A stretch of DNA of 64,000 nt from Pterois miles. Its lineage: Eukaryota; Chordata; Actinopteri; Perciformes; Scorpaenidae. Made by a program: the position numbers and the translations under genes. The notes beneath the pieces are model-generated. The model had not been told where the DNA came from. It saw only the letters and a list, made by a program, of their open reading frames with translations, and did not search any database. The first letter of the stretch is position 1. Each line of letters opens with the position of its first letter. The stretch lies in the NCBI GenBank assembly GCA_947000775.1, contig CAMQGK010000604.1:9044501-9108500 (forward strand), written 5' to 3'. Positions 25,090 through 36,060 of this stretch are shown piece by piece.

Positions 25090-25568
25090 TTCTGACAGGA
25101 GACAGGATTCAGAAGCACGACTCAAGATCACTGGGATAAAGTGAGAACAGTCTTTACTTTGTCGAGAAATGGTCAGTACACAGGTAGGCAAAAAGAGACG
25201 ACAAACAGATCCAAAAAGACGTTAGACAGAGCGAGGTCAAAAAACAGGCAGGGTTCAAAAACACGAGGAGTCATACACTAGGAAATAAGGCGGGAAGAAC
25301 AAAGACGAACTGGCAACATGAGGAAGGGAGAACACACATTATATACTAGAGGGGGAGTGATCAAACGAAACACAGGTGGACACAATCAGGGGCGGGGAAG
25401 ACAATCAGTAGGTCAGGGGGCGTGACGACACACGAGGGCAGGAAGTGCAGTGTTCTGAAAGGAGAGGGATGTTAGTAATGACCAAAATAAAACAGGAAGT
25501 GAATATAAGGAAAACACATGCAGAAACAGGAAAACAAACATGACCTAAGATCTGGATGTTGTGACAGG
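25090..25568 (-). mobile_element. LTR-like dispersed repeat
   Basis: Read on the minus strand, this block of about 480 bp starts ctgtcacaacatcc, contains tatataatgtgtg as a TATA-like box, and later has aaagtaaagactg before the other end at cctgtcagaacc. The layout (TATA box, then polyadenylation-like signal, in a block of this size) suggests a solo LTR, but no TG...CA ends or target duplication are clear. It could also be an unclassified teleost repeat. Confidence 0.45.
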
Positions 25569-25716
25569 TTCGGTTGGACGAGCTTTGACTAATTCTGTAT
25601 ATTTGTGTGCTGTAAAATAGAAACAAAAAAAAAGAGGCTAAAAAGCTACACAGAGCTGCAGGTTTGAACGCTAATTCTTCATGTTTTCCTTCAAGATGAG
25701 CGTCCCTTTCATATGT

Positions 25717-25925
25717 GGCGACTAGCTGGTAGAGCGGGTCCTCCACTAATTACAGGGTTGGTGGTTTGATCACTGTCCACATACTGAAGTTTCTTCGGGC
25801 AGTGAGCCCTGAATTGTTCCAATGGTCAGACCAGTGCCTTGCATGGTAGCATGCTGTCATCGGTGTCTGAGTGAATGAGAGGCAAATTGTAAGATGCTTT
25901 GATTAAAAGTGCTATAATGCAGTCA
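25717..25925 (+). mobile_element. tRNA-like SINE, separate family
   Basis: A box A-like tagctggtagagc and box B-like ggtttgatcac are followed by a body ending in gaggcaaattgtaagatgc...aaaagtgctataatgcagt. This resembles a widespread teleost tRNA-derived SINE. Moderately diverged. Confidence 0.6.
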
Positions 25926-25929
25926 TCTT

Positions 25930-27765
25930 AAATTTCAATATGATTTAATGTTTATTCTAAGAATATTGACAATGAATAATGTTGGTTTAGGATTCTGCAG
26001 CTTTTATCAAATTAAAATTTTTCAAGCCGGTGCTCAATAATGACAATAAAGATTCTTTTTGAGTGTCAGTGGCTGAGCGACATGTGAAATTACATTATAA
26101 AGTGGTTTAAGAGCCTCTAATGGCCACTAAAAGCAGGCTAAAATAAGTCTCTAACTGAAGCAAAATAACTGGGAAACCCTCAAGTTCACAATACAAAGTC
26201 GGTACATTTTATGAGATAATATTTAGCCCAGTTCTGATTGCTTGGAGACATTTCCCAAAGCCATGCCTATCTGTGCCAGGCCTGTTTGACTTGTTTGTGG
26301 TAACTTTCTGCTTTTTCTCTAATGCATCTGAGAACAGGCTTCAGCTCTCCATGACCGTGAAAGGAATAATTCAGCAACGAAAATGAACGATGGCAGTTGG
26401 TTGTCTATTTTTCAGACAGCTCTGCTTATTTACCCCTAAAATTAACAGAAGCTCAGCATAAAACTCTGCATTTCCGATTTGCAGTTCCCAAAGATACCAC
26501 AGTGACTTGCACATAATGATATGTGGGATGTATTACGTATTTCCACTTCAGCTTAGCTGTGGGCGGACAGTCTTTGAAGCTTAAAACCATACAGTGGATC
26601 TCAGGTTGAGTTTACATGATTGACTGTTTATTGTAAATGCCGTCTTTAGGAAACATCCGCAGAACAAATACAGAACAACTGAAGAAAAGACTGGTTTAGT
26701 TTGACACACAGAAAGAGATCCTTGCTGTGTTTATTTACTCATCAAAGTATAATCTTGCTTCTAGGTGGAGTATACACATCACTTTCCAACAACAGAGGAA
26801 ACTTCTGAGCCACATGAATACTCATAACATACAGTAACAGCAAGAAAAGCTTCAAGATACACTGTAAACCCCACAAATAATTGAAAAAACATCAGCCTGC
26901 ATTCAGTAAAGTAACAGGATTTCTGCATGGCAGCCTTAAAACCACTGAATTCCTCCTGGTCTGCCTTCTGTCACTCAAGCTCTCCTCATCCAAACCCGCT
27001 CGCATTGCTTCGATTTGTCTTGCTTCTGCATTGGTTGACTGTGTCTCCTCATTCCTAGAAGATGATTTAATACAGTTGGTGAAACAAAAGGCCCAGTTTA
27101 AATCTTTAACCATTATGGATATAAGTAAGGATACAATTTGACATTGTATGCTTTTTAATGTTATTCAGCATTGGTATCGGTGGAAATGAACCTGGTTGAT
27201 TTACTTAGCTACATAATTAAAGTACAGACTTGAGTTCCTGAGTAGTGCAACTTTATATCTTTACTTTCAACCATTCCAAAGGCCTTGTTTTTGTATTGTT
27301 ACAGATTCCATACGCAGCCATGTGTAAAGCTGTTGAAAGTTGCACAAAAGATTTAATTTGGCATACCAATTATTCTTAGTTTCTATACTGTATTACATTT
27401 TAATACTCATGATTTTTGTACCTTTATTTAAGCAACATTTTCAAAGCACTATCTTTACTAATGGAATATAATTTTTGCATTTTGGTACATTTGCTTAAAA
27501 TACAGATCTGACTAACTCTTCCATGTTTGAGCATTTGTCCAGTTTGCCTATTTTCATATTGAAATTAGTTAAACTATGTGTACATCTGAATACAGAAATG
27601 TCAGCCTGTGTGAAAGGTGGGGGATTTTAATAATGAACCATTTAACTGTTAACTGAAGTATTTGACCGATTGGTTAAATGTTTAAAAGAAATATAAAAGA
27701 TTAAATAAAAAAAAGCTGAGCAAAACTCAGAGGAGCAGCTTGTCACTTAAATGAGAATAGCTGGT
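25930..27765. other. unassigned intergenic sequence
   Basis: No clear repeat. A minus-strand ORF (26892-27113) has an acceptor-like site but no donor or homologue that I recognise. AT-rich throughout. Confidence 0.4.
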
Positions 27766-27769
27766 CCAC

Positions 27770-28020
27770 CTTAACAGACCACCTTCAGTCAGTCTGAGCC
27801 AGTGTTTACTCACAGACAAATAAGCTGTACACACACTGCACTGCTACGTTCACAGCTATAACGTTATTGAAAACCTAATACTTACCGTTGTCACACACAT
27901 GCCAACTGGTGGACCCTTGCTAATGTTACACCTGGCTGACATGCTGTAAGTGTGTGACAACAATGAGCATGAAGTTATCAGTAATATTATAGCTGTGAAC
28001 ATACTATATACGCACGACAA
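27770..28020. mobile_element. hairpin MITE-like repeat, copy 1
   Basis: The arm 27848-27899 (gttcacagctataacg to ttgtcacacaca) is the near reverse complement of 27951-28000, with a loop of about 50 bp. The left flank (ggtccaccttaacagaccac) is shared with the copy at 29235-29460. Non-coding. Confidence 0.65.
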
Positions 28021-29234
28021 TACACGCAGCATCGTGGCTGTCCCTCACAGGTGAACTGGGGACTCAGTCATCTGTTTTGCACATACACTGCAAATGGTGA
28101 TAAATGATTATGGATTTAAACTGTTTGTGCATAAGCTTATCGCTGCAGCTGGGTGACTTGTTGGGCACTAAAACCACAGCGATCGTGGCATTCAGTGCAA
28201 TCATAGATATGATATTTAGCAGCTTTAATCTGTCAAAGCATTCAATTTTATAGAAGCGATGGGGTTTTGTTTGGTTCATGTATTGTACAGCACATAATGT
28301 CTGACAGAGAGCTTCCTGCAGATGACCTCCCAACACTTTCTCCAGGTTAATGCTTTCAGCAGGGCTATTTGCTGGAACGGTGCAGTAATCTCTCCCTGCC
28401 GTCCTCACAGAAGATGATGCAGGGCCAAAAAACGAGCTGCTGGAACAGAAGCATGTTTCAAAAAGCTCCTTGGAGGACTCTGAGTGTGTGCTCCGCTGCT
28501 TTAAAAAACATTCATTGTTTCATCCTGGCCCTGCCTTACTTGGCTGTGATTTATGGAAAGAAACATCTCCACAGGCAAGCTTCAGCATATACAGTGTGAA
28601 TGTTTGAAGAGCAATTTCCAAGAAATATCTCAGAGCTGACAGGATATGGGACTATGGGCATAAATACTGCTTATGGACCCTTGCTGTGTCAGGAGATAGT
28701 CGCGGCTTCACGCCCAGATCTGAGAGTCTGAATCTACCTCCCAGTTAGTTCAACTTGTTCCGTCAAAGGGCAAAGACTCCCTCACATTGTTTTGGTACTT
28801 TAGATCCCATGTACGTTTGGGGAAGTCCATCCTCGGAGATAGAGATCTGAGATCAGAGTAGAAGAGACAGACACCTGGTTTTCTCAGTTCACAACCAAAC
28901 TGAAAGTCTTTGTGCCTGCTTGGCTTTAAAAATTAAGGTCTACAGTGGAAGTGTTTATCAGCTGGTTTAGGGTCTGGGAAAGTATTGTCTTCAGCCCTAT
29001 TGGGGGTGTTCATAGTCATCGCTATTTGTATTTGTAACTGCTCAGAGAAAAAAAAACACCATAAATTTATGTTGTTCTAAGTATAAAACTGGAGCCGTTT
29101 TCCAGTTTTCTTTTGCCATAGAGTTGGGTCTGTGTAAAAATGTTCAAACTGGTTTGATATTGAGCCACAACAACAGACCAGAACGGACCGCTATACAGAA
29201 TTTTACCACTAGGTGTCGCACCTCACTTAGCAGC

Positions 29235-29460
29235 TGCTTGTCGTAAAATGTAAATCACTGATCCACCTTAACAGCCCACCTTAAGTGAGCCTGAACCATC
29301 ACTTTAATCGACAGGTGGCTATAGCAAGACACAGGAACTTGGCTTGGGTCTTGGGGAGTTGTAGCATTTATTCACTGACAAATAAACTGTACACAAACAG
29401 CACTGCTACATTCACCGCTATAACCTTACTGATAACGTCATATTCACCGCCAGTCACACA
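29235..29460. repeat. relative of the 27770 repeat, left half only
   Basis: Shares gatccaccttaacagcccac, cactgacaaataaactgtac and attcaccgctataacc with the 27770 copy. About 60 bp (aggaacttggcttgggtctt...) are inserted, and they resemble sequence at 41485-41520. The hairpin's right arm is absent. Confidence 0.5.
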
Positions 29461-29464
29461 CTCT

Positions 29465-32400
29465 CTTTCTCTCTCTTTCTGTCTCTTGACAGATATTTTT
29501 ACGGGCTCATCTCGTCACCCCAAAAAACACAGTAAACAAACACAACATACATTATGTCCCTCCCCCTCCACCTCTACGGAAATGGGATTTCTGTCATGTT
29601 ACCGATGTCATGTCGAAGTCACCTGCCTTCCACAGCTGATGCACATGGCCTGTGAGACACCAGTGGCTTTGTTAGTCCATTTATAACATGCTGTATGCAT
29701 ATTACATATTATTATCTTAATCACTGGTCATATTGTTCATTGCTAATCCAATGCAAGCTGGATTTAGCGCCGTGATGCCATTGGTAAAGGTTGCTGATGT
29801 CAGCAACTTTTTTTCTTTTTCAGAGCATATCATAATGAATGAATGTCGGGTCAACCGGTTGGCATAAAATCAACCAACATAAGCTTGTACACCGGACCAG
29901 ACCGGCAAAACTGGAAATTGGCTCAGCCAATGTAGTTGGAGTTACATCCCCCCTTACTGACTGTGAGCTGAATGTCTGCATGACAATTTTGGTTAGCAGT
30001 AAAGCATTTGGGAGAATTATGTATTTGCTGTTTATTTGTTTTTCTTGCTCCCTAGTGGATGCAAATCAATTAATGCATCTTTAAAGAAAAGACTGAATAA
30101 AATATAGAGAGCTTGTGTTTCAGAGAAGAATCTTGTGTCCTGAAGTGTCAAAAGGCTTTTCCACTCAGTCATGAATAATACTGCAGAAATACTGAATCAA
30201 ATTGGAAAACGTTTGTGAAAACAATCAGATTTAAATATAGTAGCTTTCACAATTGGCACGACTTTAACAACTGGCGTGGCCCTCCAAAAAACCTGGCTGC
30301 TGAACTAATGCTTGAGCAATGATGCCTGAGAAAGAAGCAAGGCAGAGGCTGTTGAATAAAAGCCCCAGAGACCAGGCTTGGAGGTCTGCAGCGAGACAAC
30401 ATTATGACGGGTGATAGATAATGGGTCTCAACACATGGCACGCACAGAACCTGAACTCTGATGAGGGTCGGCTATTTGCCTCTTTACGTCTTTACTTGTC
30501 CTGTGTCTGGCCAAAGCTCCCGTTCTAGCCTGAGGAGACAGTCCATATATCGCACACAAACAGATAATCCTAGGGTGATTGAGGTAATTGCTTGCAGTTG
30601 TGGTATGGTGTTGGTGAAGGCCCTGAAAGGTGAGGTAAGTGCAGCTCCTGTTCAGGATTGATTTCATGCTGCACTTATGAGACTGTGTGGCTTTTATGGG
30701 CAGGAGGAGGGGGAAAAGAATAAGATTTCAAAACCCAATTATTCACACTCCGATTAGCTCACCTCTGGACCCCCTAACTCTAAATATCTACATGGAAATT
30801 TAGGTTAGCAGCAGACCTTCAGGTCTTGAAACAGTGACAAATAGAGCCCCTTACTGTGCTGGCACACTGCCTTCATTCAGCAGATCTTAATTGTAGGTTC
30901 CTCTCCGATCTGTCATTTGTCTGACAAGCTGACAGTAGGAGATTCTTGAGCTCTGAGTTTGTACCCACAATACTGGAGGAAACAGTCCTTGTTATGAAAC
31001 TTTTCATGTTTATGGAGAACTTTATAATGACTGCCAAACCTCTATAACTTGCCTCCAATTTGGGAATGTTTTATACTGATAGAGTTCGAGAATGCTGCCT
31101 TTTTTCTTGGTTGCATTGTCTTGTTAGTCTGCCTGAGGAAATCACTGTGTGCTCGTGATGTACTATACCTTATACACTTTTATGATATAACGTCCACAGG
31201 AAGCACAACATAATGAGTGTCATGTCGATGCTTTTATAGTTTAAGAAAGGTACTGACATCAAATGCAGACATTTGTATTGTAACCAACCATGGAGTATCA
31301 CTTACTTTCACACACCTAATGCAGTAACTCATTTCAAGAAGGCTGCCCATTGATATTTACATCCACAGTACTATGGCTATGAAGGCTTCATTTCCTGACT
31401 TGAAAGAAACAAGGGGGCCAGCAGTCCGCTGAGGAGAAGTGATGAAGAAGGCAATGAGCTTTTAAGCACCCTTAATGAAAGTAAGTCTTGATTCTTTTTA
31501 AGTTTCTGAAGGCTTGGCTATACTAATTCGTTTAAGCACAAACACTGGCTTGATTTGTGTGATCTGAGGTTGCTTTGGGACTGTGCTTCCAAACCAAGAG
31601 GAAGTGTCTGTTAGAGCCAAAGATGTCTATTTATCAATTTGAAAGATTTCCAGATAGACAGCTGCTCACAGGATGGATATAAGATCTGGATGTGTGACGG
31701 GAATTTACCTTCATGATGAGTTTCACAGGCACTTCACAGTCGCACATGGGCTGTTTGACCCCCTGTCTGCTCAGGATACTGCGTGGTACTTTCAGAAAGA
31801 TGTAGAGGATGCTAATTTATGAAAGCTACAATACTTTAATCCTACTCCCTAACTCCTCCGTTCATCACTCACCGTAAGCCTCACCTTTTGGCTCCTTAAG
31901 TGTATTATCCTGTCGCTCTGTCATTTTCAAATGTTTAGTTTATCTATTAAAGTAAGCCACTCTTTTTGTGTGCCTACACAGTAGTCAACCACTAATAAAC
32001 CACCCAGTACCAACCGAGTCACCATCTACCTCAGCTCAAAATAATAATGGCTAAACTGTAACGTTGTGTGATCATGGAGCTCATCTACCAATGGAGACAG
32101 CATCAAAATATTGGTCTCCATAAATCCAGTCAGTTGTATTTTACTCTTACAGGTCCTATCAGGGTCCTATTCAGTGTTTTTTACTGACCAGTCAGGCAAA
32201 TCTACTTACCCAAAGTACATTTTTACTTGTCCCTATATGTGGTATATTTTTATTTATTAGCGGTTATCTCTATAATCGGAAGTTTAGCCCACATCCACAT
32301 TTTCCCACATCAAAAATTTATGTTTCCTCGCACTCCAGTTCATACATTTTGTCTTTATCCTCCGCCATGTGTTTTTTTTTTTTTTTTTTTTTTTTTTTGG

Positions 32401-32600
32401 AGAGCCTGATCAGTATTGCGCATATGCAACTCCCAACAGAGATGAAAAGGAAACAAGATCACTAACTCCTTCCTTCATCAGCTCCGGGAAAAATAATGTT
32501 AAATTCTTTTTTTTTTCTGGGCAAGTGAGCTGCAAGATTTACTAGCCCAACGTGGCATTTTACTTCTACTGGTTAAGCAGGCAATCCTTTTTGTTGAGCC
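29465..32600. other. unassigned intergenic sequence
   Basis: No gene or strong repeat apart from the poly-T at 32372. The stretch 30720-30850 is of even composition and free of known repeats, and could be conserved non-coding DNA, but this cannot be judged from one sequence. Confidence 0.4.
32372..32398. repeat. poly-T tract (27 T)
   Basis: An unbroken run of 27 T. It could be the A-tail of a minus-strand retroelement, but no body was recognised on its upstream side on that strand. Confidence 0.9.
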
Positions 32601-32604
32601 CTGA

Positions 32605-32780
32605 CCTTAAACCTGCAATAACTAATTTTGGCCACTTGGGGGCAGTGGAACAAGCTGTAAACACAACATTTAACATATCATCAAGTTGATTTGACAAAAT
32701 TGTTAGCAAACAGTTGCAGCATCCATCAATTACAGAGCAACATTAGTATTAGCAGTCAAATTCCTGTCCAGGTCATGAAT
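32605..32780 (+). repeat. dispersed repeat (ggccactngggggcag), copy 1
   Basis: Carries aacctgcaataactaatttt, ggccacttgggggcagtgga, caagctgtaaac and gcaacattagtatt. Matches 37797-37985. Non-coding. Confidence 0.6.
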
Positions 32781-34361
32781 TGTGATGAACAAGTTCACTG
32801 TTGTTGTTGTTTTAGTGTATTAAAACATAAAAAGTTGCACACTGTAAAAGAGAACTGCAATGTTGAGTGATTCTCATTTCACAATACATATAGTTATTTC
32901 ATCCTTTGTTAATATATAATTGTTGTATTTTATTCATATAGCACCTTAATTTCACAGTCCAACATGCCTTATAGAACGGAGAAAACATGAATGAATATAT
33001 TCATAGACCAGATCACAACAATTTTGGCAATATGACCAATAGTAAAATCACTAGTAATAAAAGCACTCTTCTTGTAGTGTTCGCATTGATATAATACACA
33101 CTAAATTGAATTAAATGAGCATTAGAAAATGAATGTGTACCATCCAGATATTTCTGTGCATGTCTACTGTATAGGTGGTTTATTATGCAGGTGCTGATGT
33201 ATTTCACTCAATAGTCTCCGTCATTGCAAGTGTAAAAGTAATTTTCCAAACCAAAGAGAGAATGAGGCCGGTGTTAAGAAAAGATGTGCATTTGTGTGAC
33301 ATACAGTGGTTAAGTAGTGAATTGGAGATCGACCAGGTGACCACAAATGGATTTCAGGAGAACTAATGTACAAAAACTGTGTCTTATTACATAAGTGGGT
33401 CATTAGACGTTCTGTAGTTAGGACTGGATGGTTCAGCTGCGAGAGTATGAGGTAACATACAAACCCCACATTTGCGTTCCACTTTAATACGCTGGCTGGT
33501 TTGTGGTCGTGCCATGATGATAGCAAATGTGGTGCATAGCTTGAGTCTGAAAGAAGACCTTTGAAAAGTTACTGATCTACTGTTGAAATATCTTTGGAAA
33601 TGTTTTTGGTTCATTATTTAAATTAATTCTCTATCAAGAGAATTTCTGCTGACTTTCAAACTGTAAAAAGACATAAGTGACTTTTCTGTGAAGTGACCTC
33701 ATTTTTTTCAGGAAAATTGTGTATTTTTATATCTTAACTTGACAATCTGGCTCTGACTCACCAATTTTTATTTTTTTAAATAACATGTTTATTTTTATCT
33801 TTTAGTGAAAAGGTTTGTTCTTTTAAATCCTTCACTCCTGAACAGCTCAGTCATCATAAAAAACAGTGATGAACATACTCAGATTTTTTTTTTTTTTTTA
33901 CCTCAGTAAAAGTAGAAATACCATGGTTTAAAAATAGTCCTGATTTCAGAAAGTTACTTAAGTTAAAGTAGTGTTACTATTATCAGCAAAATGTACTGAA
34001 AGTATCAAATGTAAAAATACTCATTAATGGATCCTTGCAAATTGTTACATTATCATAGAATATTATGGTATTCTGAGGGCTGGGCCATATAGAGAACATC
34101 AAATATCACAATATTTCTGATCAAGTCCCTTGATATCAATATTGCAACAATATTATATTGTAGGGTTGGTTATTGGTGTAAATATTTACACAGTGAGATT
34201 TTTGATAAATAATCATCAGTAATTTGGCTATAATGACTAAGTGGTAAAGGTAATAGTAGAACAGCTAGAACAGCTAGTCCAGAAAATGATGTCACTTTAC
34301 TGTCATGCAGCTTTTAAAACCAGGAAAAGACACTTATGTCTTATTTTGATATCCAAAATCT

Positions 34362-34715
34362 CATCCATCCATCGTCAACCGCTTATCCCATTAGGGGTCG
34401 TGGGGGGCTGGAGCTGATCCCAGCTGGCATAGGGCGAAGGCGGGGTTCACCCTGGACAGGTCACCAGTCCTGTCCAGGACTCGCAGGACACAGAGACTCA
34501 CACTCACATCCACACCTACGGGCAATTTAGAGTCATCAATTAACCTAAACAGCATGTCTGTGGACTGTGGGAGGAAGCCGGAGTACACGGAGAAAACCCA
34601 CACTTACACGGGGAGAACATGCAAACTCCACACAGAAGAGTCCCAAGCCGGAATCGAACCTGCGACCCTCTTGCTGTGAGGCAACAGCGCTAACCACTGC
34701 ACCACCGTGCAGCCC
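34362..34715 (-). mobile_element. full-length tRNA-headed SINE with 15-bp target duplication
   Basis: On the minus strand this begins GGGCTGCACGGTGGTGCAG, has a tRNA-like head (box B-like GGTTCGATTCC) and the gggttttctccg...tcccacagtcc body common in teleosts, and ends in a GGAT-type tail. The string tgatatccaaaatct occurs exactly on both sides (34347-34361 and 34716-34730), a perfect 15-bp duplication. The clean duplication points to insertion by target-primed reverse transcription and to limited age. Confidence 0.88.
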
Positions 34716-34804
34716 TGATATCCAAAATCTAAAAAAGATATTTAGTCTTATATCACAATATCAATATAATATCGAGACTGCCGACTGCCAAGTCCTACAG
34801 TTAA

Positions 34805-35410
34805 GTAGGGCTGCCCCCTCTTCATTGATCAGTAGACTAAGTGCTTAGCCTTAGTCAACTAAGATTTCTTTTGTCAATTAGTCATTTTCAATGCCTTTTT
34901 CATGCTGAATGGCTTATTTCTAGGAAACTTACAAGCATATCTCTGGTAAATACATGATTTAAAGTGCTCTTGTGTGATTCTTTGTGGGGAAACTCAACTA
35001 ATTGGGGCGGCAGTAGCTCAGTCTGTAGGGAGTTGGCATGGAAACCGGAGGGTCACCGGTTCAAGTCCCGACATGGACCAAAAACTGAGCGTGAACTGGT
35101 AGCTGGAGAGGTGCCAGTTTACCTCTTGGGCACTGCCGAGGTGCCCCTGAGCAAGGCACCAAACCCCCAACTGCTCGGGGCGCTTGTCAGGAGCAGCCCC
35201 CTCACTCTGACATCTCTCGATTAATGCATGTATGTGTGTTTCAGGTCTGCATGTACCATGTATGAGTTTAACAGAGTGTAAAATTGAATTTCCCCATTGT
35301 GGGACTAATAAAGGTAGATCTTCTTCTTCTTCTTCTAATCAATTAATCACCAAAATCGTAAGAGTCTTCTAAGAAAAGTCGTCTAAGAATTTCTTTAGTC
35401 GAGGATAGCT
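34805..35410. repeat. hAT-like repeat interrupted by a SINE
   Basis: The outer parts tagggctgccccctcttcat...agtcaactaagatttctttt and atcaccaaaatcgtaagagt...tttagtcgaggatagct flank the SINE at 35004-35336. The left end agggctgc is of hAT-like type. The limits are approximate. Confidence 0.45.
35004..35336 (+). mobile_element. tRNA-derived SINE, CTT-tailed copy 3
   Basis: A full-length copy with box A at about 35014, box B at 35058-35068, the shared body, gggactaataaagg and a short (CTT)n tail. It lies about 680 bp upstream of the integrin start and interrupts an older element (about 34805-35410). Confidence 0.9.
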
Positions 35411-35699
35411 CTCCATGTGAGAGCATTTTAATGTTGTAGTCTCGTCATTGTGGGACCAATTTAGGACTTTATATACTACTGGGTAGATGAGTAGTATAGT
35501 TTTGCTTCATACTATAGAAGCATGTCATGTTTTTATGTTAAAATTTAATTTAAGTGTTATATAAATGTAGTGGTGTAAAAGTACAATAGAAACAGAAAGT
35601 AGCAAATACTATGTAAAGTACAAGTCTGTCAAAATTGTAGTGCAGTACTTGAAAACTTTGGCGAAAGATGAGCCATTTGAGTGTTCAGCCAGTCAAACT

Positions 35700-35945
35700 G
35701 AGTTGAACGAGTGTGTGAGAGACCAGTACTCCTGTCTGCTGTCAGCGTGGACCTCCTTCTCCTTCTCCTCCTACAGTCCCTCCTACTTCCCCCAGATATA
35801 GGCAGCGCTTTAACTTAGACTCTGAGTCAATCAGAGTGGGATCTTTAACTGTGCCCGCCACTGGGTCTCTTTGCCTCAGCCCACCACATACACACTCACA
35901 GCAATCATCACTCACACACACGCATATATACACACACACGCACAC

Positions 35946-35978
<33 letters not shown>

Positions 35979-36011
35979 TGCACACACATGCACACTTGCA
36001 CCGGCAAACAT
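35700..36011 (+). promoter_or_regulatory. putative 5' UTR / proximal promoter of the integrin gene
   Basis: This is the sequence directly upstream of the integrin start codon. It holds a pyrimidine-rich run (about 35753-35792), a perfect AP-1 type core TGAGTCA at 35823-35829, a weak TATA-like gatata at 35795, and a long CA microsatellite. No CpG island is obvious. The transcription start cannot be placed from sequence alone. The regulatory role is inferred from position, and single-motif matches are weak evidence. Confidence 0.35.
35913..35997 (+). repeat. CA microsatellite just upstream of the integrin start codon
   Basis: An imperfect (CA)n tract with interruptions (cgca, tata, catg) ends about 15 bases before the ATG at 36012. 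Two ATGs lie within or next to it: 35978 (out of frame) and 35988 (in frame with the integrin start). The reading frame of the integrin start stays open back through the whole CA tract as Thr-His codons, so length change in the tract would alter an upstream in-frame reading. Confidence 0.9.
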
Positions 36012-36060
36012 ATGGAGTACTACTGCTTCCTCCTGTTCTGGATCTGCATCCAGCAGTTAG
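36012..36060 (+). CDS. itga11: integrin alpha exon 1: start codon and signal peptide
   Basis: The ATG at 36012 opens a 16-codon stretch, MEYYCFLLFWICIQQL, plus one base of the next codon. It is followed by the donor gtgagt at 36061 (phase 1). The peptide is short and strongly hydrophobic, as expected for the secretory signal of an integrin alpha chain. When joined to exon 2 it reads on through Gly-Tyr-His-Asp-Cys into FNID, the usual mature N-terminus of this family. The sequence around the ATG has G at +4 but C at -3, so it is a moderate start. Another ATG in the same frame lies 24 bases upstream (35988) and would add eight residues. The exon is supported by the phase match and the family pattern. 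No transcript evidence is available here. Confidence 0.78.

Noticed and set aside
26892..27113. Minus-strand ORF with an acceptor-like site (cttctag)
   Set aside because: No matching donor, no familiar protein pattern and no partner exon.
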